The translations under genes were made by a program, and so were the position numbers. Shown here piece by piece: positions 9,422 to 18,379 of a stretch of 64,000 bases of DNA (the stretch's first letter is position 1; each line of letters starts with the position of its first letter). The notes beneath the pieces are model-generated. The model did not search any database. It saw nothing but the letters and a program-made list of their open reading frames with translations, and was not told the origin of the DNA. The stretch comes from Pseudoalteromonas apostichopi (GTDB lineage: Bacteria > Pseudomonadota > Gammaproteobacteria > Enterobacterales > Alteromonadaceae), in contig NZ_AP028065.1 of assembly GCF_030297135.1 (NCBI RefSeq), forward strand, positions 1,612,001 to 1,676,000, written 5' to 3'.

Positions 9422-12244
9422 CTATAACGAGTAATAGAAGCTTAGCCAAGCCCGTAAATCATTTTCAAAGTCGTCGCCTTCTACCCGGGCGACGCCAAAA
9501 TCAAGGTTTACATCGTTCAAACCTGCAGGCCCCATACCAAAGCTAAAGTCTCCTCGCCATTTTAGCCCGTAACTTTGTGCATAAACTCGGTTATCGACTT
9601 GATGCTGTTGGTAGTAAAGCCAAGGTAATGAATCTTTGTAACTAATACCCCCGCCATAGCCTTTATAGCGGTTACCTAATTGGCTAATAAACGGCAGCTC
9701 AGGGGCAACAACAAAGCCGCTTTGCGTGTCTTTATTAATTAAGTTTGACTCATATCCTCCAAGCGTAAGGTTACTGTCATCGCGATATTGCTGAGCAAAA
9801 TTAACATAAACAGGAATATCAAAGGCATAACCGCTCAATACTGTGGCAAAGTTATAGCCCTGCCAATTATTCGAGTCAGCATCACCGGATAGCCACTCGG
9901 CACTTACAGACTGAGCAAAACCATATCGTTGTCTGTCATGTTGCCATTTTTGTTCAAGTCCAAACTTTAACCATTGATCATCACCTTTACTAAAATCACT
10001 GTAGTTATAGCTCAAACTCGGTGTAATACTGAACTGCTGAAACTGCAACGGGTAGCTCATGGCAAAATGTGCCCCTGTATTACTTATGTTCAGCGACGTT
10101 TGTGAATGGTACTGTTTTGCTGATTCGAGGTCGTAATCAAATAGCAGCGCTTTAAATTTTAAATCAAACGCAGAATACTTAGCGGTCGCGAACATCCCTT
10201 CTAGTGCTTTGTCATGTAAATCAGCACTATAGCCGGCTTGTAAATCGAGCTGTTTCAAGAAATCACTACTTTTCAGGCCAAGGGTAAGAAGCGATGATGA
10301 AGCCGAATAATACTGAGATGCCAACGAAAAGGTTGGTTTTTGCTGCCATATATCATAATTGATTGGCTCAGTTGGGCTTTGCGGGTAGATTTTCGCCTCA
10401 GGTAATACTTCGCTCGTTACCTGTCCTCGCGGTGGCGCTGCACTTTTAGCAAATTCAACAACCTCTAATCCTTGTGGTTGCTCAGCAAAATGCTTGATAT
10501 TCGGCCCTTGTGCAGTGATCGATAAATACAAAAGTTCACCATTATGCATTGCCATTGGGTGCGCAACAGCTTCTTGGCCTTGTGTTAATTGGCGTAGTGA
10601 ATTGCTATTAAGATCATAATGATACAAATCGAGAGCTTTATTTTTACCCGCGACAAAATAAATCCCTTTGCCATCTGCTTGCCAATTAGGTTGTGACACA
10701 TATTGATAGCCTGCGGGCATAGGCACAGCAAGTGATTGCTGAGAGCTCACATCTTGTATATACAACTGCCAATTGGCATTCAATGTCGCTTTTAAATAAG
10801 CAAGTTGAGTTTTATTAGGGCTTAGTAATGGGTAGTCATAAACCGTTTCTAGGCTTTTCTCAAATAAAGGCGTAGCGACACCCGTATTGAGGTCAAGGCG
10901 CACTAGCTCAGAGAAGCCATGCTTAGTTTGCTCAGCATAAACAGTTTGCCCGTTATCACTGATACTAAAGCGGCGAAGCCCTGCATGATGCGTTAATGCG
11001 CTCACTTTTCCTGTGTCGATATCATAGCGGTATAGATCAGAAATACCTTGAATGGAGCCTTTAGCAACGGTTGTTGTGGCTGTGAAAAACAGTGTATTTT
11101 CATCTAACCACTGCGGGTTTTTTATACCCTGCCTATTAATTTGGTGAAGCACGTGTTTTTGCTTACGCTTAAAAACACTGGGGGCTTGATCAGCAATATC
11201 GACGGGATCATCATCAAGTAACGCTTGTTGCTGCTTTGCAAAATCATCGGCAGCCTGTTGATTGTCACCAGTACTGTAAATAACTAAACGCGTTTCACCA
11301 TCTTTGTTTCGCTCAACGATGGCAAGCTTACTGTTATCTAAACTTAAAACAGGGTTCGAAGCATAAAATTCAAGCTCTAACCAAAGCTTGCTTGTAAGTG
11401 CTTGCTCACTCACTTCTTTAGCCATTGCTTTATAGGTATACTCGGCAATAAAACGACGATAGAGACGCTCAGGAGAATTACCAAATACACCGCTGAAGGC
11501 TTCATTAAAATCACGCGATTTAACTGCTTGCATACGCGTCCAAACTGCATCAAGGGTTTGCGGTGAATGATTCTCTTCAAGCCAAGCAAGAAAGCGAGAG
11601 CCTATTAAATAAGCCATTGAGCCAGCTAAAAAACCGCCTTCGGTACTATTTAACTGGCTATATCGGGGCAATGCACCCTGCTGTGCAAATTCAACTAGTA
11701 TTGCCTCTGATAGATTATCGTATAAACGGCCTCGGCCTGTCATTTTCGACTCAAGTAAGGTTGCATATCCTTCTGCAGCCCAGCGCGGCATGTCACTTTC
11801 GATTAAATCATAAATATCCCAACTATCGCGAATAGCTTGGCGCAAATCGCTACGAGTCGGTTGAGCAAGGTGAACTAAATGAATATATTCGTGCAAAATC
11901 AATAACTGCTGCCAGCTATCGGTGTTAGAAATCACGGTGTCAGATTGCGGAGGCGTTGTAAACAAGGCCATTAAAGGCTTATTCGTCACCGGCAAAGCGA
12001 ACCCATTAGAAGCATTAAACGGGTCGAAAACCAGCACATCGACCACTTCATCAAGGGCACGGTTTTGCTGCTTTAATACCTTATCGCGAACAATTTCAAG
12101 CTCTGTAGCAGCAGAGCGTGCCCATTGTTGATTCTCAGTACTAAAATGCACGTTAAAGTGTTCAGTATGAATAGTTTGCCAAGTCTCTTGGCTTGAGGCA
12201 TGGCCAGCGGCAAGTAACGCCACTGATAACAGAGCTTTTTTCAT
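9422..12244 (-). CDS. peptidase MA-like, TolB-type propeller and outer-membrane barrel fusion protein
   Basis: About 940 residues after a signal peptide ending near ASS. Residues about 25-280 resemble the peptidase-MA gluzincin domain: HEYIH (about 118-122) supplies two zinc histidines and the catalytic Glu, and WAAEGYATLLES supplies the likely third ligand. Residues about 285-600 contain repeated WD40/TolB-like propeller blades (YRYDIDTGKVSALT and similar). The last 300 residues alternate polar and hydrophobic strands with many aromatic residues, like a BamA-type surface-antigen barrel, and end in an aromatic-rich terminal strand (LRAWLSFYYSL). I infer an outer-membrane-anchored protease. 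ATG at 12244 is preferred over GTG at 12247 because AAGG lies six bases before it. Confidence 0.8.
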   Translation of the reverse strand: MKKALLSVALLAAGHASSQETWQTIHTEHFNVHFSTENQQWARSAATELEIVRDKVLKQQNRALDEVVDVLVFDPFNASNGFALPVTNKPLMALFTTPPQSDTVISNTDSWQQLLILHEYIHLVHLAQPTRSDLRQAIRDSWDIYDLIESDMPRWAAEGYATLLESKMTGRGRLYDNLSEAILVEFAQQGALPRYSQLNSTEGGFLAGSMAYLIGSRFLAWLEENHSPQTLDAVWTRMQAVKSRDFNEAFSGVFGNSPERLYRRFIAEYTYKAMAKEVSEQALTSKLWLELEFYASNPVLSLDNSKLAIVERNKDGETRLVIYSTGDNQQAADDFAKQQQALLDDDPVDIADQAPSVFKRKQKHVLHQINRQGIKNPQWLDENTLFFTATTTVAKGSIQGISDLYRYDIDTGKVSALTHHAGLRRFSISDNGQTVYAEQTKHGFSELVRLDLNTGVATPLFEKSLETVYDYPLLSPNKTQLAYLKATLNANWQLYIQDVSSQQSLAVPMPAGYQYVSQPNWQADGKGIYFVAGKNKALDLYHYDLNSNSLRQLTQGQEAVAHPMAMHNGELLYLSITAQGPNIKHFAEQPQGLEVVEFAKSAAPPRGQVTSEVLPEAKIYPQSPTEPINYDIWQQKPTFSLASQYYSASSSLLTLGLKSSDFLKQLDLQAGYSADLHDKALEGMFATAKYSAFDLKFKALLFDYDLESAKQYHSQTSLNISNTGAHFAMSYPLQFQQFSITPSLSYNYSDFSKGDDQWLKFGLEQKWQHDRQRYGFAQSVSAEWLSGDADSNNWQGYNFATVLSGYAFDIPVYVNFAQQYRDDSNLTLGGYESNLINKDTQSGFVVAPELPFISQLGNRYKGYGGGISYKDSLPWLYYQQHQVDNRVYAQSYGLKWRGDFSFGMGPAGLNDVNLDFGVARVEGDDFENDLRAWLSFYYSL

Positions 12245-12329
12245 CACAATCCTTGATTAGCAAGTTGCTTAATTTAAGAATTAGTATGCGATGCTTTTTT
12301 AAAAGGCTGAAGTTAAAAAGTGTAAGAAA

Positions 12330-12572
12330 TTACTCGATTTTAATCGGGCGAACCAAGTCTAACAATTGATAAATAATAAAAATAGTCACGGCAAACATCA
12401 GGCTGCTTCTTAATGCACCGATCCCCGCGATGACTAAAGCTGCGGTTACAAGTAACGCTATTACTGTAACAGCGACACTCACACACAAGCCTTTACACTC
12501 TTGCTGAGAACGTGCATAAAACAATAAGGCAACAACACCTGAAATAGCTAAAATAGGTAGAAAATAAATCAT
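12330..12572 (-). CDS. small two- to three-helix membrane protein, unknown function
   Basis: An 80-residue, very hydrophobic protein with helices at about 3-17, 28-48 and 52-70. The cytoplasmic-looking loops are basic (RSQQECKG and RPIKIE). I do not recognise the family. It stands alone between the propeller protein and the PH-domain genes, all on the minus strand. The open reading frame and ATG are clear, but the evidence that it is a gene is length and composition only. Confidence 0.6.
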   Translation of the reverse strand: MIYFLPILAISGVVALLFYARSQQECKGLCVSVAVTVIALLVTAALVIAGIGALRSSLMFAVTIFIIYQLLDLVRPIKIE

Positions 12573-12650
12573 TGAGCACCGTAGTTATTAACGTTGCGTT
12601 AGTATACCTCAATAACAATACGAATCAACGGTATTGATAATTATTTTCAT

Positions 12651-14183
12651 TTAGAACCAGTTACGCTCGACACCTTCGATTTCATATAGCGCAAAATCAG
12701 TAAACCGCTCAGCCAACTCAGCTTTTAAGTAAGGCATTGATACTGAACCAGAAGCCAGTTGTATATACAAGCTCTTAAGCTGCGATCTTCGCATTAAGTA
12801 AGTACTAGTTGTTGTGACGCTTTGCGCTTTGTAGATTTCAAAAACACGATATTGAACACCCAACATGCCCGTTTTAAATACAGCGAAGAAACGACCGTCG
12901 TGTTGATACATTGCCATACCGGTTTTTTGATAACTTAAAAACACACCGAGCATCAAAGTTAGTCCAACCGCAACACTCCAAAGCATCGTAGCAGCATCAA
13001 ATAAGCTATTGAGAATTAGTGCTGAAAGTATGGTTGGCAACATAACATATAAAAGCGTATTTTTATAAAGTAAAGCCCGCTCAGGCTTAATAAAGTTAAG
13101 CGCCGTTAAATCAACAAACCAAGGAAATAACCAACGACACACAACTTGTATTTGCTCTTTAGTTAATACCGGCATTACTAAAGTTTGTTTACTTTTATGT
13201 GCGGCAACCCCTGCGGCCATACCGCCACTACTCACTTGCGGGCAAATTAAGGTAAAGCGATTAAGTAGCCGAGCAATAATATTTTGTTTAATTTGCACAC
13301 TTTGAATTTTCGAAACACTTATCGAGAGTTGCTGACGCTCAAATAAACCAGCTACACGCTTAAATTTATCATCCTGAAAATAGAGCTGAAAATTAAAAAA
13401 GCGCACTAAAGCCATAACAACAGACAGTAAAATGGCACACAAAACAATTGTGATAACCATAATTAACACGGCTATTGCAGCAGCACTACCAACAAAGGCA
13501 GCTTGCTCATTCAGTATGGCCTCTAGGCGATTTATAATGGTTTTTTCGAGATACTCAAAAATCACATTCATAAATGGGGCAAGTGCAGCCAATGCTAAAA
13601 TTGCCATGTTCGACATCAAACCAAATTTAGCAATTTCACCATTGCTGATCGTTAAGCTTTGCTGCTTGTCTGTTGCTTCACTCTGCTCAATAGGCTGCAG
13701 ATCTTCTTGTTGTAACTGAGCTTTAAATGCCATGACTTGTTCGCGCACTTGCTCGGCATAGCTAAGCTTTACTCCCGGGATCACAGCTTCTTGAGCACTA
13801 CTCCCAGCTGCATCAAAAATACAATTAACTAAATTAACCGGCTGAAAATAAAAAGGCTCAGCAATATTTACGTTTTGCACTCGAGCAAACTTTAAGGTTA
13901 ATCGCTCTTTTTTAAACACTCCTTTATTTAGCAGTATTTCGTTGTCATCAGTAATTCGGTATTTAAAATTACGGTAATAAGCAAAGGCATACAGCACTAA
14001 AACTACAGAGGCTGCGGCAACTGCTATTTGCCCCCAAAACAGCTTTTGCTCAACTTGCGTGACAAATAACACTAAAATTGGCAGTAAGTTAAGTAAGCCA
14101 TCTTTTATAAAGCGCAGTGCAAAATGAACAATAAAATACAGTAGTGCCCATGGCGACACGCGTTGCCATTGTTGATTACTCAT
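12651..14183 (-). CDS. PH-domain membrane protein (YdbT/bPH2 family)
   Basis: About 510 residues with several membrane helices and three repeated bacterial PH (bPH2) units. Each unit begins just after a helix pair, for example FKYRITDDNEILLNKGVFKK, then FQLYFQDDKFKRVAGLFERQ, then MYQHDGRFFAVFKTGMLGVQ. The start ATGAGTAA overlaps the stop of the upstream YdbS-like gene, so translation is coupled. YdbS and YdbT homologues form pairs in many bacteria. In Bacillus they affect sensitivity to certain bacteriocins, but the molecular role is unsettled. A longer reading frame from 14249 is open but would overlap the upstream gene by more than 70 bases, so I reject it. Confidence 0.85.
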   Translation of the reverse strand: MSNQQWQRVSPWALLYFIVHFALRFIKDGLLNLLPILVLFVTQVEQKLFWGQIAVAAASVVLVLYAFAYYRNFKYRITDDNEILLNKGVFKKERLTLKFARVQNVNIAEPFYFQPVNLVNCIFDAAGSSAQEAVIPGVKLSYAEQVREQVMAFKAQLQQEDLQPIEQSEATDKQQSLTISNGEIAKFGLMSNMAILALAALAPFMNVIFEYLEKTIINRLEAILNEQAAFVGSAAAIAVLIMVITIVLCAILLSVVMALVRFFNFQLYFQDDKFKRVAGLFERQQLSISVSKIQSVQIKQNIIARLLNRFTLICPQVSSGGMAAGVAAHKSKQTLVMPVLTKEQIQVVCRWLFPWFVDLTALNFIKPERALLYKNTLLYVMLPTILSALILNSLFDAATMLWSVAVGLTLMLGVFLSYQKTGMAMYQHDGRFFAVFKTGMLGVQYRVFEIYKAQSVTTTSTYLMRRSQLKSLYIQLASGSVSMPYLKAELAERFTDFALYEIEGVERNWF

Positions 14184-14709
14184 CGGCAAGCTCATTATCT
14201 TGAGTTGTTGTATTATCACCATAACTTTGCACGAACTGTCGGACATCATTACATTGTTCGTCAGTTAAACCACTGATATGTAAATCAGCACTCATGCCAC
14301 CGGCACTGTAGAGTCTAAGTGTTGCCAAGCCTAACTTTCGTTCAATTGGACCGCGATGAATTTCGGTGTGTTGCACGCGAGAAATAGGTAATAAGGTGAT
14401 TTGTTGCCAAATTAAACCTCGCTTAAAAGCGATATCGTGCTCTCTTACTGCAACTCCTTTGGCGCGTATACTGTAGAGGTTGTAAACCATTGATAGGATT
14501 ACCAGCAATGGCAAAGCCAGCAGCCAAGGTGTAGCAATAGCTTCGCTAACGGCTGGATTAAAATGCCTTACAGCTATAATCACAGCCATGAGAGGCACAT
14601 AAAACAGCAACCAATTTAGTTGTACATGCCATATCGCATTATCTGCAAGTGGTTGGAATTGAATAGTTTGATGCTTTGGGAGGGTTTCTATTTGTTGATT
14701 ACTAAACAC
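14176..14709 (-). CDS. PH-domain membrane protein (YdbS/bPH2 family)
   Basis: A 177-residue protein with two adjacent membrane helices (about 30-47 and 58-78). One bPH2 domain follows, containing VREHDIAFKRGLIWQQITLLP and then SRVQHTEIHRGPIERKLGLA, the hallmark of the YdbS family. It is the first gene of a two-gene operon with the larger PH-domain protein, which overlaps its stop codon. GTG at 14709 is the start, because AAGGA lies six bases before it. Confidence 0.88.
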   Translation of the reverse strand: MFSNQQIETLPKHQTIQFQPLADNAIWHVQLNWLLFYVPLMAVIIAVRHFNPAVSEAIATPWLLALPLLVILSMVYNLYSIRAKGVAVREHDIAFKRGLIWQQITLLPISRVQHTEIHRGPIERKLGLATLRLYSAGGMSADLHISGLTDEQCNDVRQFVQSYGDNTTTQDNELADE

Positions 14710-14777
14710 GGTAATTCCTTGTAAAGGCCAGCGGTGCCGACCTTACGTGCTAACACTGAGTTGTTATATGTTATAAA

Positions 14778-15629
14778 TTATACCCAGCGTAGTTTTGTTG
14801 CAAGTGTGTGGCTTGCTCCAGGTGCAAGTTCAACACTGTCATCAAGGACATTAGCCGCTTCTAAACACAGCATTACGTGGTATTCGTCATCAGCAAAATT
14901 AGAAAGGCGTTTTGATTTATCAATCCAAGGATTCCAAAGCACACACGATGTTGAGTTTTCGCGTCCCACTTCAATAATGCCATCAGGCGTGATGATACGC
15001 TGAGTATCTTTCGCTTCGGTGTAAACCATGTCTGTTTCACGAGCGAACGACACTAATTCATTCTGCTCAAATGGACCTTCAGCAAATTCAATGTATTTCG
15101 CACCTTGCAAACCATCCACTTTTGTTTCTTCAATTGCAGGTGTTGGGAAATACGTGTGCAGTGCTTGAGTAAACTGTACAGTTTGATTATCTAAGTTAGT
15201 GGTTGTTAAACGCAGTTCTAAACTAGAGGTTAATATAAACTCAGCTAACAACTTAGTTTTGTAAGGCCAATACTTTTCATCAACTTGCGTCATCGGCAGC
15301 GACAAACTGATATAAATAGAATCGTCTTGCTCTTTCACTTCTTCTGCGCGCCACAAACTTGTGCGAGCAACACCATGAGCAGGCCATCCTTCATTTTGGC
15401 TTACTCCGAACCATGGCCAACAAATCGGAATACCACCTCGCACACCTTTGCCTTCTTGGTAATCTTCTAGTTCAGAGACCCATAATAATGGCTTTTTATT
15501 GGTTGGCGTGAACTCAGTGATCTGCGCACCTTGCAGAAAAATAGTTGCGCTACAAAACTCACTAGCAACTTTAATAAATTCAAGCCCGGTTTCACTTTGC
15601 TCAATCGTAACTGATGGCGATAACTTCAT
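14778..15629 (-). CDS. D-hexose-6-phosphate mutarotase (YeaD family aldose 1-epimerase)
   Basis: About 283 residues of the galactose-mutarotase fold. The signature GVRGGIPICWPWFG and the later HGVARTSLW match YeaD-type enzymes, which interconvert the alpha and beta anomers of glucose-6-phosphate and related hexose phosphates in the cytoplasm. ALHTYFPT supplies the catalytic histidine region. There is no signal peptide. ATG at 15629 is preferred to 15641 because GGGA lies just before it and the extra MGRI has no ribosome site. It is divergent from the MarR gene. Confidence 0.85.
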   Translation of the reverse strand: MKLSPSVTIEQSETGLEFIKVASEFCSATIFLQGAQITEFTPTNKKPLLWVSELEDYQEGKGVRGGIPICWPWFGVSQNEGWPAHGVARTSLWRAEEVKEQDDSIYISLSLPMTQVDEKYWPYKTKLLAEFILTSSLELRLTTTNLDNQTVQFTQALHTYFPTPAIEETKVDGLQGAKYIEFAEGPFEQNELVSFARETDMVYTEAKDTQRIITPDGIIEVGRENSTSCVLWNPWIDKSKRLSNFADDEYHVMLCLEAANVLDDSVELAPGASHTLATKLRWV

Positions 15630-15830
15630 AATTCGTCCCATTTAATGAAAGAAAAATCCACCATACCCAATGCAGTGGCTATTAGTAAATAATATTTAGT
15701 TATTTGTATGAATTGTTTTACTACAAAGTGATGATGTCACCTCGAGTAGCATTTTAAGTATTAACAACAATTACTCCATCTAATTTTTAAACTTTACCTT
15801 TTAATTTCTACTCTAATTAATCATCAAACA

Positions 15831-15848
15831 CGATAATAAGCATTATCG
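15831..15848. promoter_or_regulatory. inverted repeat, possible MarR operator
   Basis: Arms CGATAAT and ATTATCG are separated by four bases in the gap between yeaD and the MarR gene. MarR proteins bind inverted repeats of about this size near their own promoter, so autoregulation is plausible. The rest of the 328-base gap (15630-15957) is AT-rich, with no other clear feature. Confidence 0.4.
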
Positions 15849-15957
15849 CCGAAAATTATAAGCTACATAGTTATTATTTATTTGAACTCAATTTATTAGA
15901 TGTGTAATATTTCGCGATTGCGGTTGCCTCATGCCGCCTTTTTTAAGAGACAGAAAC

Positions 15958-16443
15958 ATGCAAAAGTATGACGAGTTATTAGTGTCGCTGCGTAAAGTGA
16001 TCAGAGCCATCGACCTTCATTCAAAACAGCTCAACAAAACCTCAGGCCTAACCGGCCCACAATTACTTATCATGAATGAGGTTGCACAAACCGATGGTAT
16101 TACCGCCAGCCGCATCGCACAAAATGTAAACTTAAGCCCGGCTACGGTTACCAATATATTAGATCGTATAGAAAACCGTAATCTGATCACTCGTGTGCGT
16201 AGCCAATTAGACAAGCGTCGAGTTAGTTTGCATCTAACAGAAGCGGGAGAACAGCTACTAGAGCAAGCACCTCAACCATTGCAAGAGCACTTCATCGAAA
16301 AGTTCTCAGCACTAGAAGAGTGGGAGCAAAGTTTACTACTATCATCAATGCAACGCATTGCTGCAATGATGGATGCGGATCAACTCGATGCTTCACCGCT
16401 GCTTGAGGTTGGCGCAATCACCAAGACATTAGAAGCACAGTAA
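15958..16443 (+). CDS. MarR-family transcriptional regulator
   Basis: A 161-residue winged-helix regulator. The DNA-binding part is TASRIAQNVNLSPATVTNILDRIENRNLITRV (recognition helix around SPATVTNIL), followed by the wing with the RSQLDKRRVSLHLT motif typical of MarR. The ATG at 15958 has an AAGAGA ribosome site; the upstream in-frame ATG at 15931 does not. The ligand is unknown. The porin gene 105 bases downstream is a possible target. Confidence 0.9.
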   Translation: MQKYDELLVSLRKVIRAIDLHSKQLNKTSGLTGPQLLIMNEVAQTDGITASRIAQNVNLSPATVTNILDRIENRNLITRVRSQLDKRRVSLHLTEAGEQLLEQAPQPLQEHFIEKFSALEEWEQSLLLSSMQRIAAMMDADQLDASPLLEVGAITKTLEAQ

Positions 16444-16548
16444 AAATTAAAACTGATTGATTAATATTAATTTTCTGTGTCTAGGCTTGGGTTCAGCCTG
16501 AATATCAACTATTCTTAACAGTACCCATTCCAACACTAGCGAAAATTC

Positions 16549-17868
16549 ATGCTTAAACTATCAAAGTTAGCCCTTGCTATAGCCTTGGGCACAACTTCAA
16601 GTCTTAGTCAGGCATCTGAAATTGATGACCTTCAAGAACAACTGCAATTACTGAAACAGCAAATGCAGCAACTGCAAAGCAAACTTGATGCTGCCGAAGC
16701 AAAATCGCAGCAACAAGCCGAGAAACAAGCGCAAATTGATGCACAAGTAGCAAAACAACAAAAGCAACTTGAGCAGCAAACAGCGGCCGTAGAAGCACCT
16801 AAAAAAGAATCTGGCATTAAAGTCGGTGGGGCTGTACGTACCAACTTCAGCCATACGTCGTATAACGATGGCAATAAAAACCGCGGTGGTGACTTCGATT
16901 TTGACATCTTCAGGCTAAATTTTGCAGGCGATGTCGGTGATGTACAGCTTAACGCTGAGATCCGTTTTTTCGATTACATGACCGCAGTTAAGTATGCCTA
17001 TGCAGCCTATGACTTTGCCGAAGACTGGCAGGTGCAGGCAGGTATTACCAAAGTGCCTTTTGGTAACTGGCCTTATAACTCACACAACTACTTCTTTGGC
17101 ACCACTTATTATATTGGTCTTGAAGATGACCATGACCTGGGTGTGCTATTCAAACGCAAAATTGCTGACAACTGGCAAATTGACCTTGGCTTTTTCAAAA
17201 ATGATGAACTAGGTGGCGTTGACGGCTATGTGGACGACAGAAGCGACCGTTACTCATACGACGTAGTGGGTTTCCGCTCTGCAGGTGAAGGTGTATACGC
17301 CGAACCAACCAATGCGATTGGTGAGTACAACACCTTCTCTGGTCGTTATGGTTATCACTTTGAGCATGATGGCGGCACCACCGAGCTAGGTGTTTCAGCC
17401 TTATCTGGCGGCTTACATGATGGTGAAGATAAAGCTGGCGACTACTACGCTTGGGCTGTGCACTTAAACAGCACAATTGGTCCATGGAATTTCCAACTTC
17501 AGCATGGTGAATATAACTACGATATCGACAACGTCGATCGCATGGCTGTTGGCGCTTATGCTTTTTACGATAGTATCGCTGCAGAAGCGACCATGACTAA
17601 TGCCAACATTGCTTACAGCCTTCCTGTAGAATGGGGTCCGGTAACAAACCTACAGTTTTACAATGACTACGGCATTATTTATGACAAGTCAGACAACAGC
17701 GAAGATACATGGATGAATGTAACCGGTGTATCTGTTGCTGCAGGCGGCTTATTCACTTACTTTGATTTTGTACAAGCGAAAAACCAACCATTCGTTGGTG
17801 GTTCAATTGCTGGCGACAGCGATGAGACTGAAACCCGCTTCAATATCAATATAGGTTATTATTTCTAA
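16549..17868 (+). CDS. outer-membrane porin with N-terminal coiled coil (phosphate-selective porin O/P-like)
   Basis: A 439-residue protein. A signal peptide (to about residue 22) is followed by a glutamine-rich heptad coiled coil (about 25-80, LQEQLQLLKQQMQQLQSKL). The rest is a 16- to 18-stranded barrel (KVGGAVRTNFSHTSYNDGN onwards) ending in a C-terminal Phe (NINIGYYF), the usual signal for outer-membrane insertion. The trimerising coiled coil resembles OprO/OprP-like and carbohydrate porins. The substrate is not deducible. A terminator follows at 17905. Confidence 0.85.
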   Translation: MLKLSKLALAIALGTTSSLSQASEIDDLQEQLQLLKQQMQQLQSKLDAAEAKSQQQAEKQAQIDAQVAKQQKQLEQQTAAVEAPKKESGIKVGGAVRTNFSHTSYNDGNKNRGGDFDFDIFRLNFAGDVGDVQLNAEIRFFDYMTAVKYAYAAYDFAEDWQVQAGITKVPFGNWPYNSHNYFFGTTYYIGLEDDHDLGVLFKRKIADNWQIDLGFFKNDELGGVDGYVDDRSDRYSYDVVGFRSAGEGVYAEPTNAIGEYNTFSGRYGYHFEHDGGTTELGVSALSGGLHDGEDKAGDYYAWAVHLNSTIGPWNFQLQHGEYNYDIDNVDRMAVGAYAFYDSIAAEATMTNANIAYSLPVEWGPVTNLQFYNDYGIIYDKSDNSEDTWMNVTGVSVAAGGLFTYFDFVQAKNQPFVGGSIAGDSDETETRFNINIGYYF

Positions 17869-17904
17869 TAGTAATATACCCGCTTAATTTAGCGAGCTAT
17901 TTAG

Positions 17905-17934
17905 AGGCAAGGAGATGTTCTCCTTGCCTTTCTT
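17905..17934 (+). terminator. Rho-independent terminator after the porin gene
   Basis: GGCAAGGAG pairs perfectly with CTCCTTGCC across a five-base loop and is followed by TTTCTTT. Confidence 0.85.
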
Positions 17935-18078
17935 TACTTTACTCAAAAACTCACAATAATTTCACGATCTTCTTAGCTTGAGTAATAACTAGCTTAATTT
18001 ATACCTTACTCCTTGATAGCCACTATGCTCATATTTCAGGTCCGTTCTGTACCTTTGCAAGCACGTTTTTCTGGCTAT

Positions 18079-18097
18079 ACAAATGTAAATCATTATT
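18079..18097 (+). promoter_or_regulatory. Fur-box-like site before the small ORF and DUF454 gene
   Basis: The 19 bases match 13 of 19 positions of the Fur consensus and end in AAATCATTATT. They overlap a possible -10 element (TATTAT). I infer iron repression of the small ORF and DUF454 unit. The gap 17941-18157 holds nothing else I recognise. Confidence 0.5.
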
Positions 18098-18157
18098 ATA
18101 TTGCGCCATTCTAAACATGGTTTATTGACAAAAGCTGTATGTAATTGAAGGATCGCA

Positions 18158-18379
18158 ATTTTCTGCACTACATTAGGCAAAGAAGTTGAAGCTGAGCTAA
18201 AGTTAAATAATCAATGTGGTGCAAGCTACCTTGCTAAAGCCAGTGTGTACAAAAAGGGCTGTCAACTAAGTCATCTTATTGATAGCCTTGAGCTCTGTGA
18301 ACAGCAACAAGCCACTTTGATAGAGGGTGGCGAGCAAGCACTGCAACGATTTAAGTTTTATCAGGCCCAACTTTATTGA
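18158..18379 (+). CDS. small cysteine-containing protein, unknown, with unusual start
   Basis: This open frame of about 73 codons ends in TGA overlapping the ATG of the DUF454 gene (TGATG), so it looks translated. The protein contains KASVYKKGCQLSHLIDSLEL and three scattered cysteines. I do not recognise it. No ATG, GTG or TTG exists in frame between the upstream stop (18146) and codon GTG 18245. An ATT at 18158 lies six bases after a good GAAGG ribosome site and is the best candidate start; GTG at 18245 would give only 44 residues. A frameshift or sequence error near the start is another explanation. Codon use and the Fur-like site upstream support a real gene. Confidence 0.5.
   Translation: MFCTTLGKEVEAELKLNNQCGASYLAKASVYKKGCQLSHLIDSLELCEQQQATLIEGGEQALQRFKFYQAQLY

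Noticed and set aside
14184..14249. N-terminal extension of the YdbT-like protein
   Set aside because: It would overlap the YdbS-like gene by more than 70 bases, while ATGAGTAA gives a normal coupled start.
16604..16907. Minus-strand frames rich in Cys or Leu within the porin gene
   Set aside because: They are complements of the glutamine-rich coiled-coil segment.
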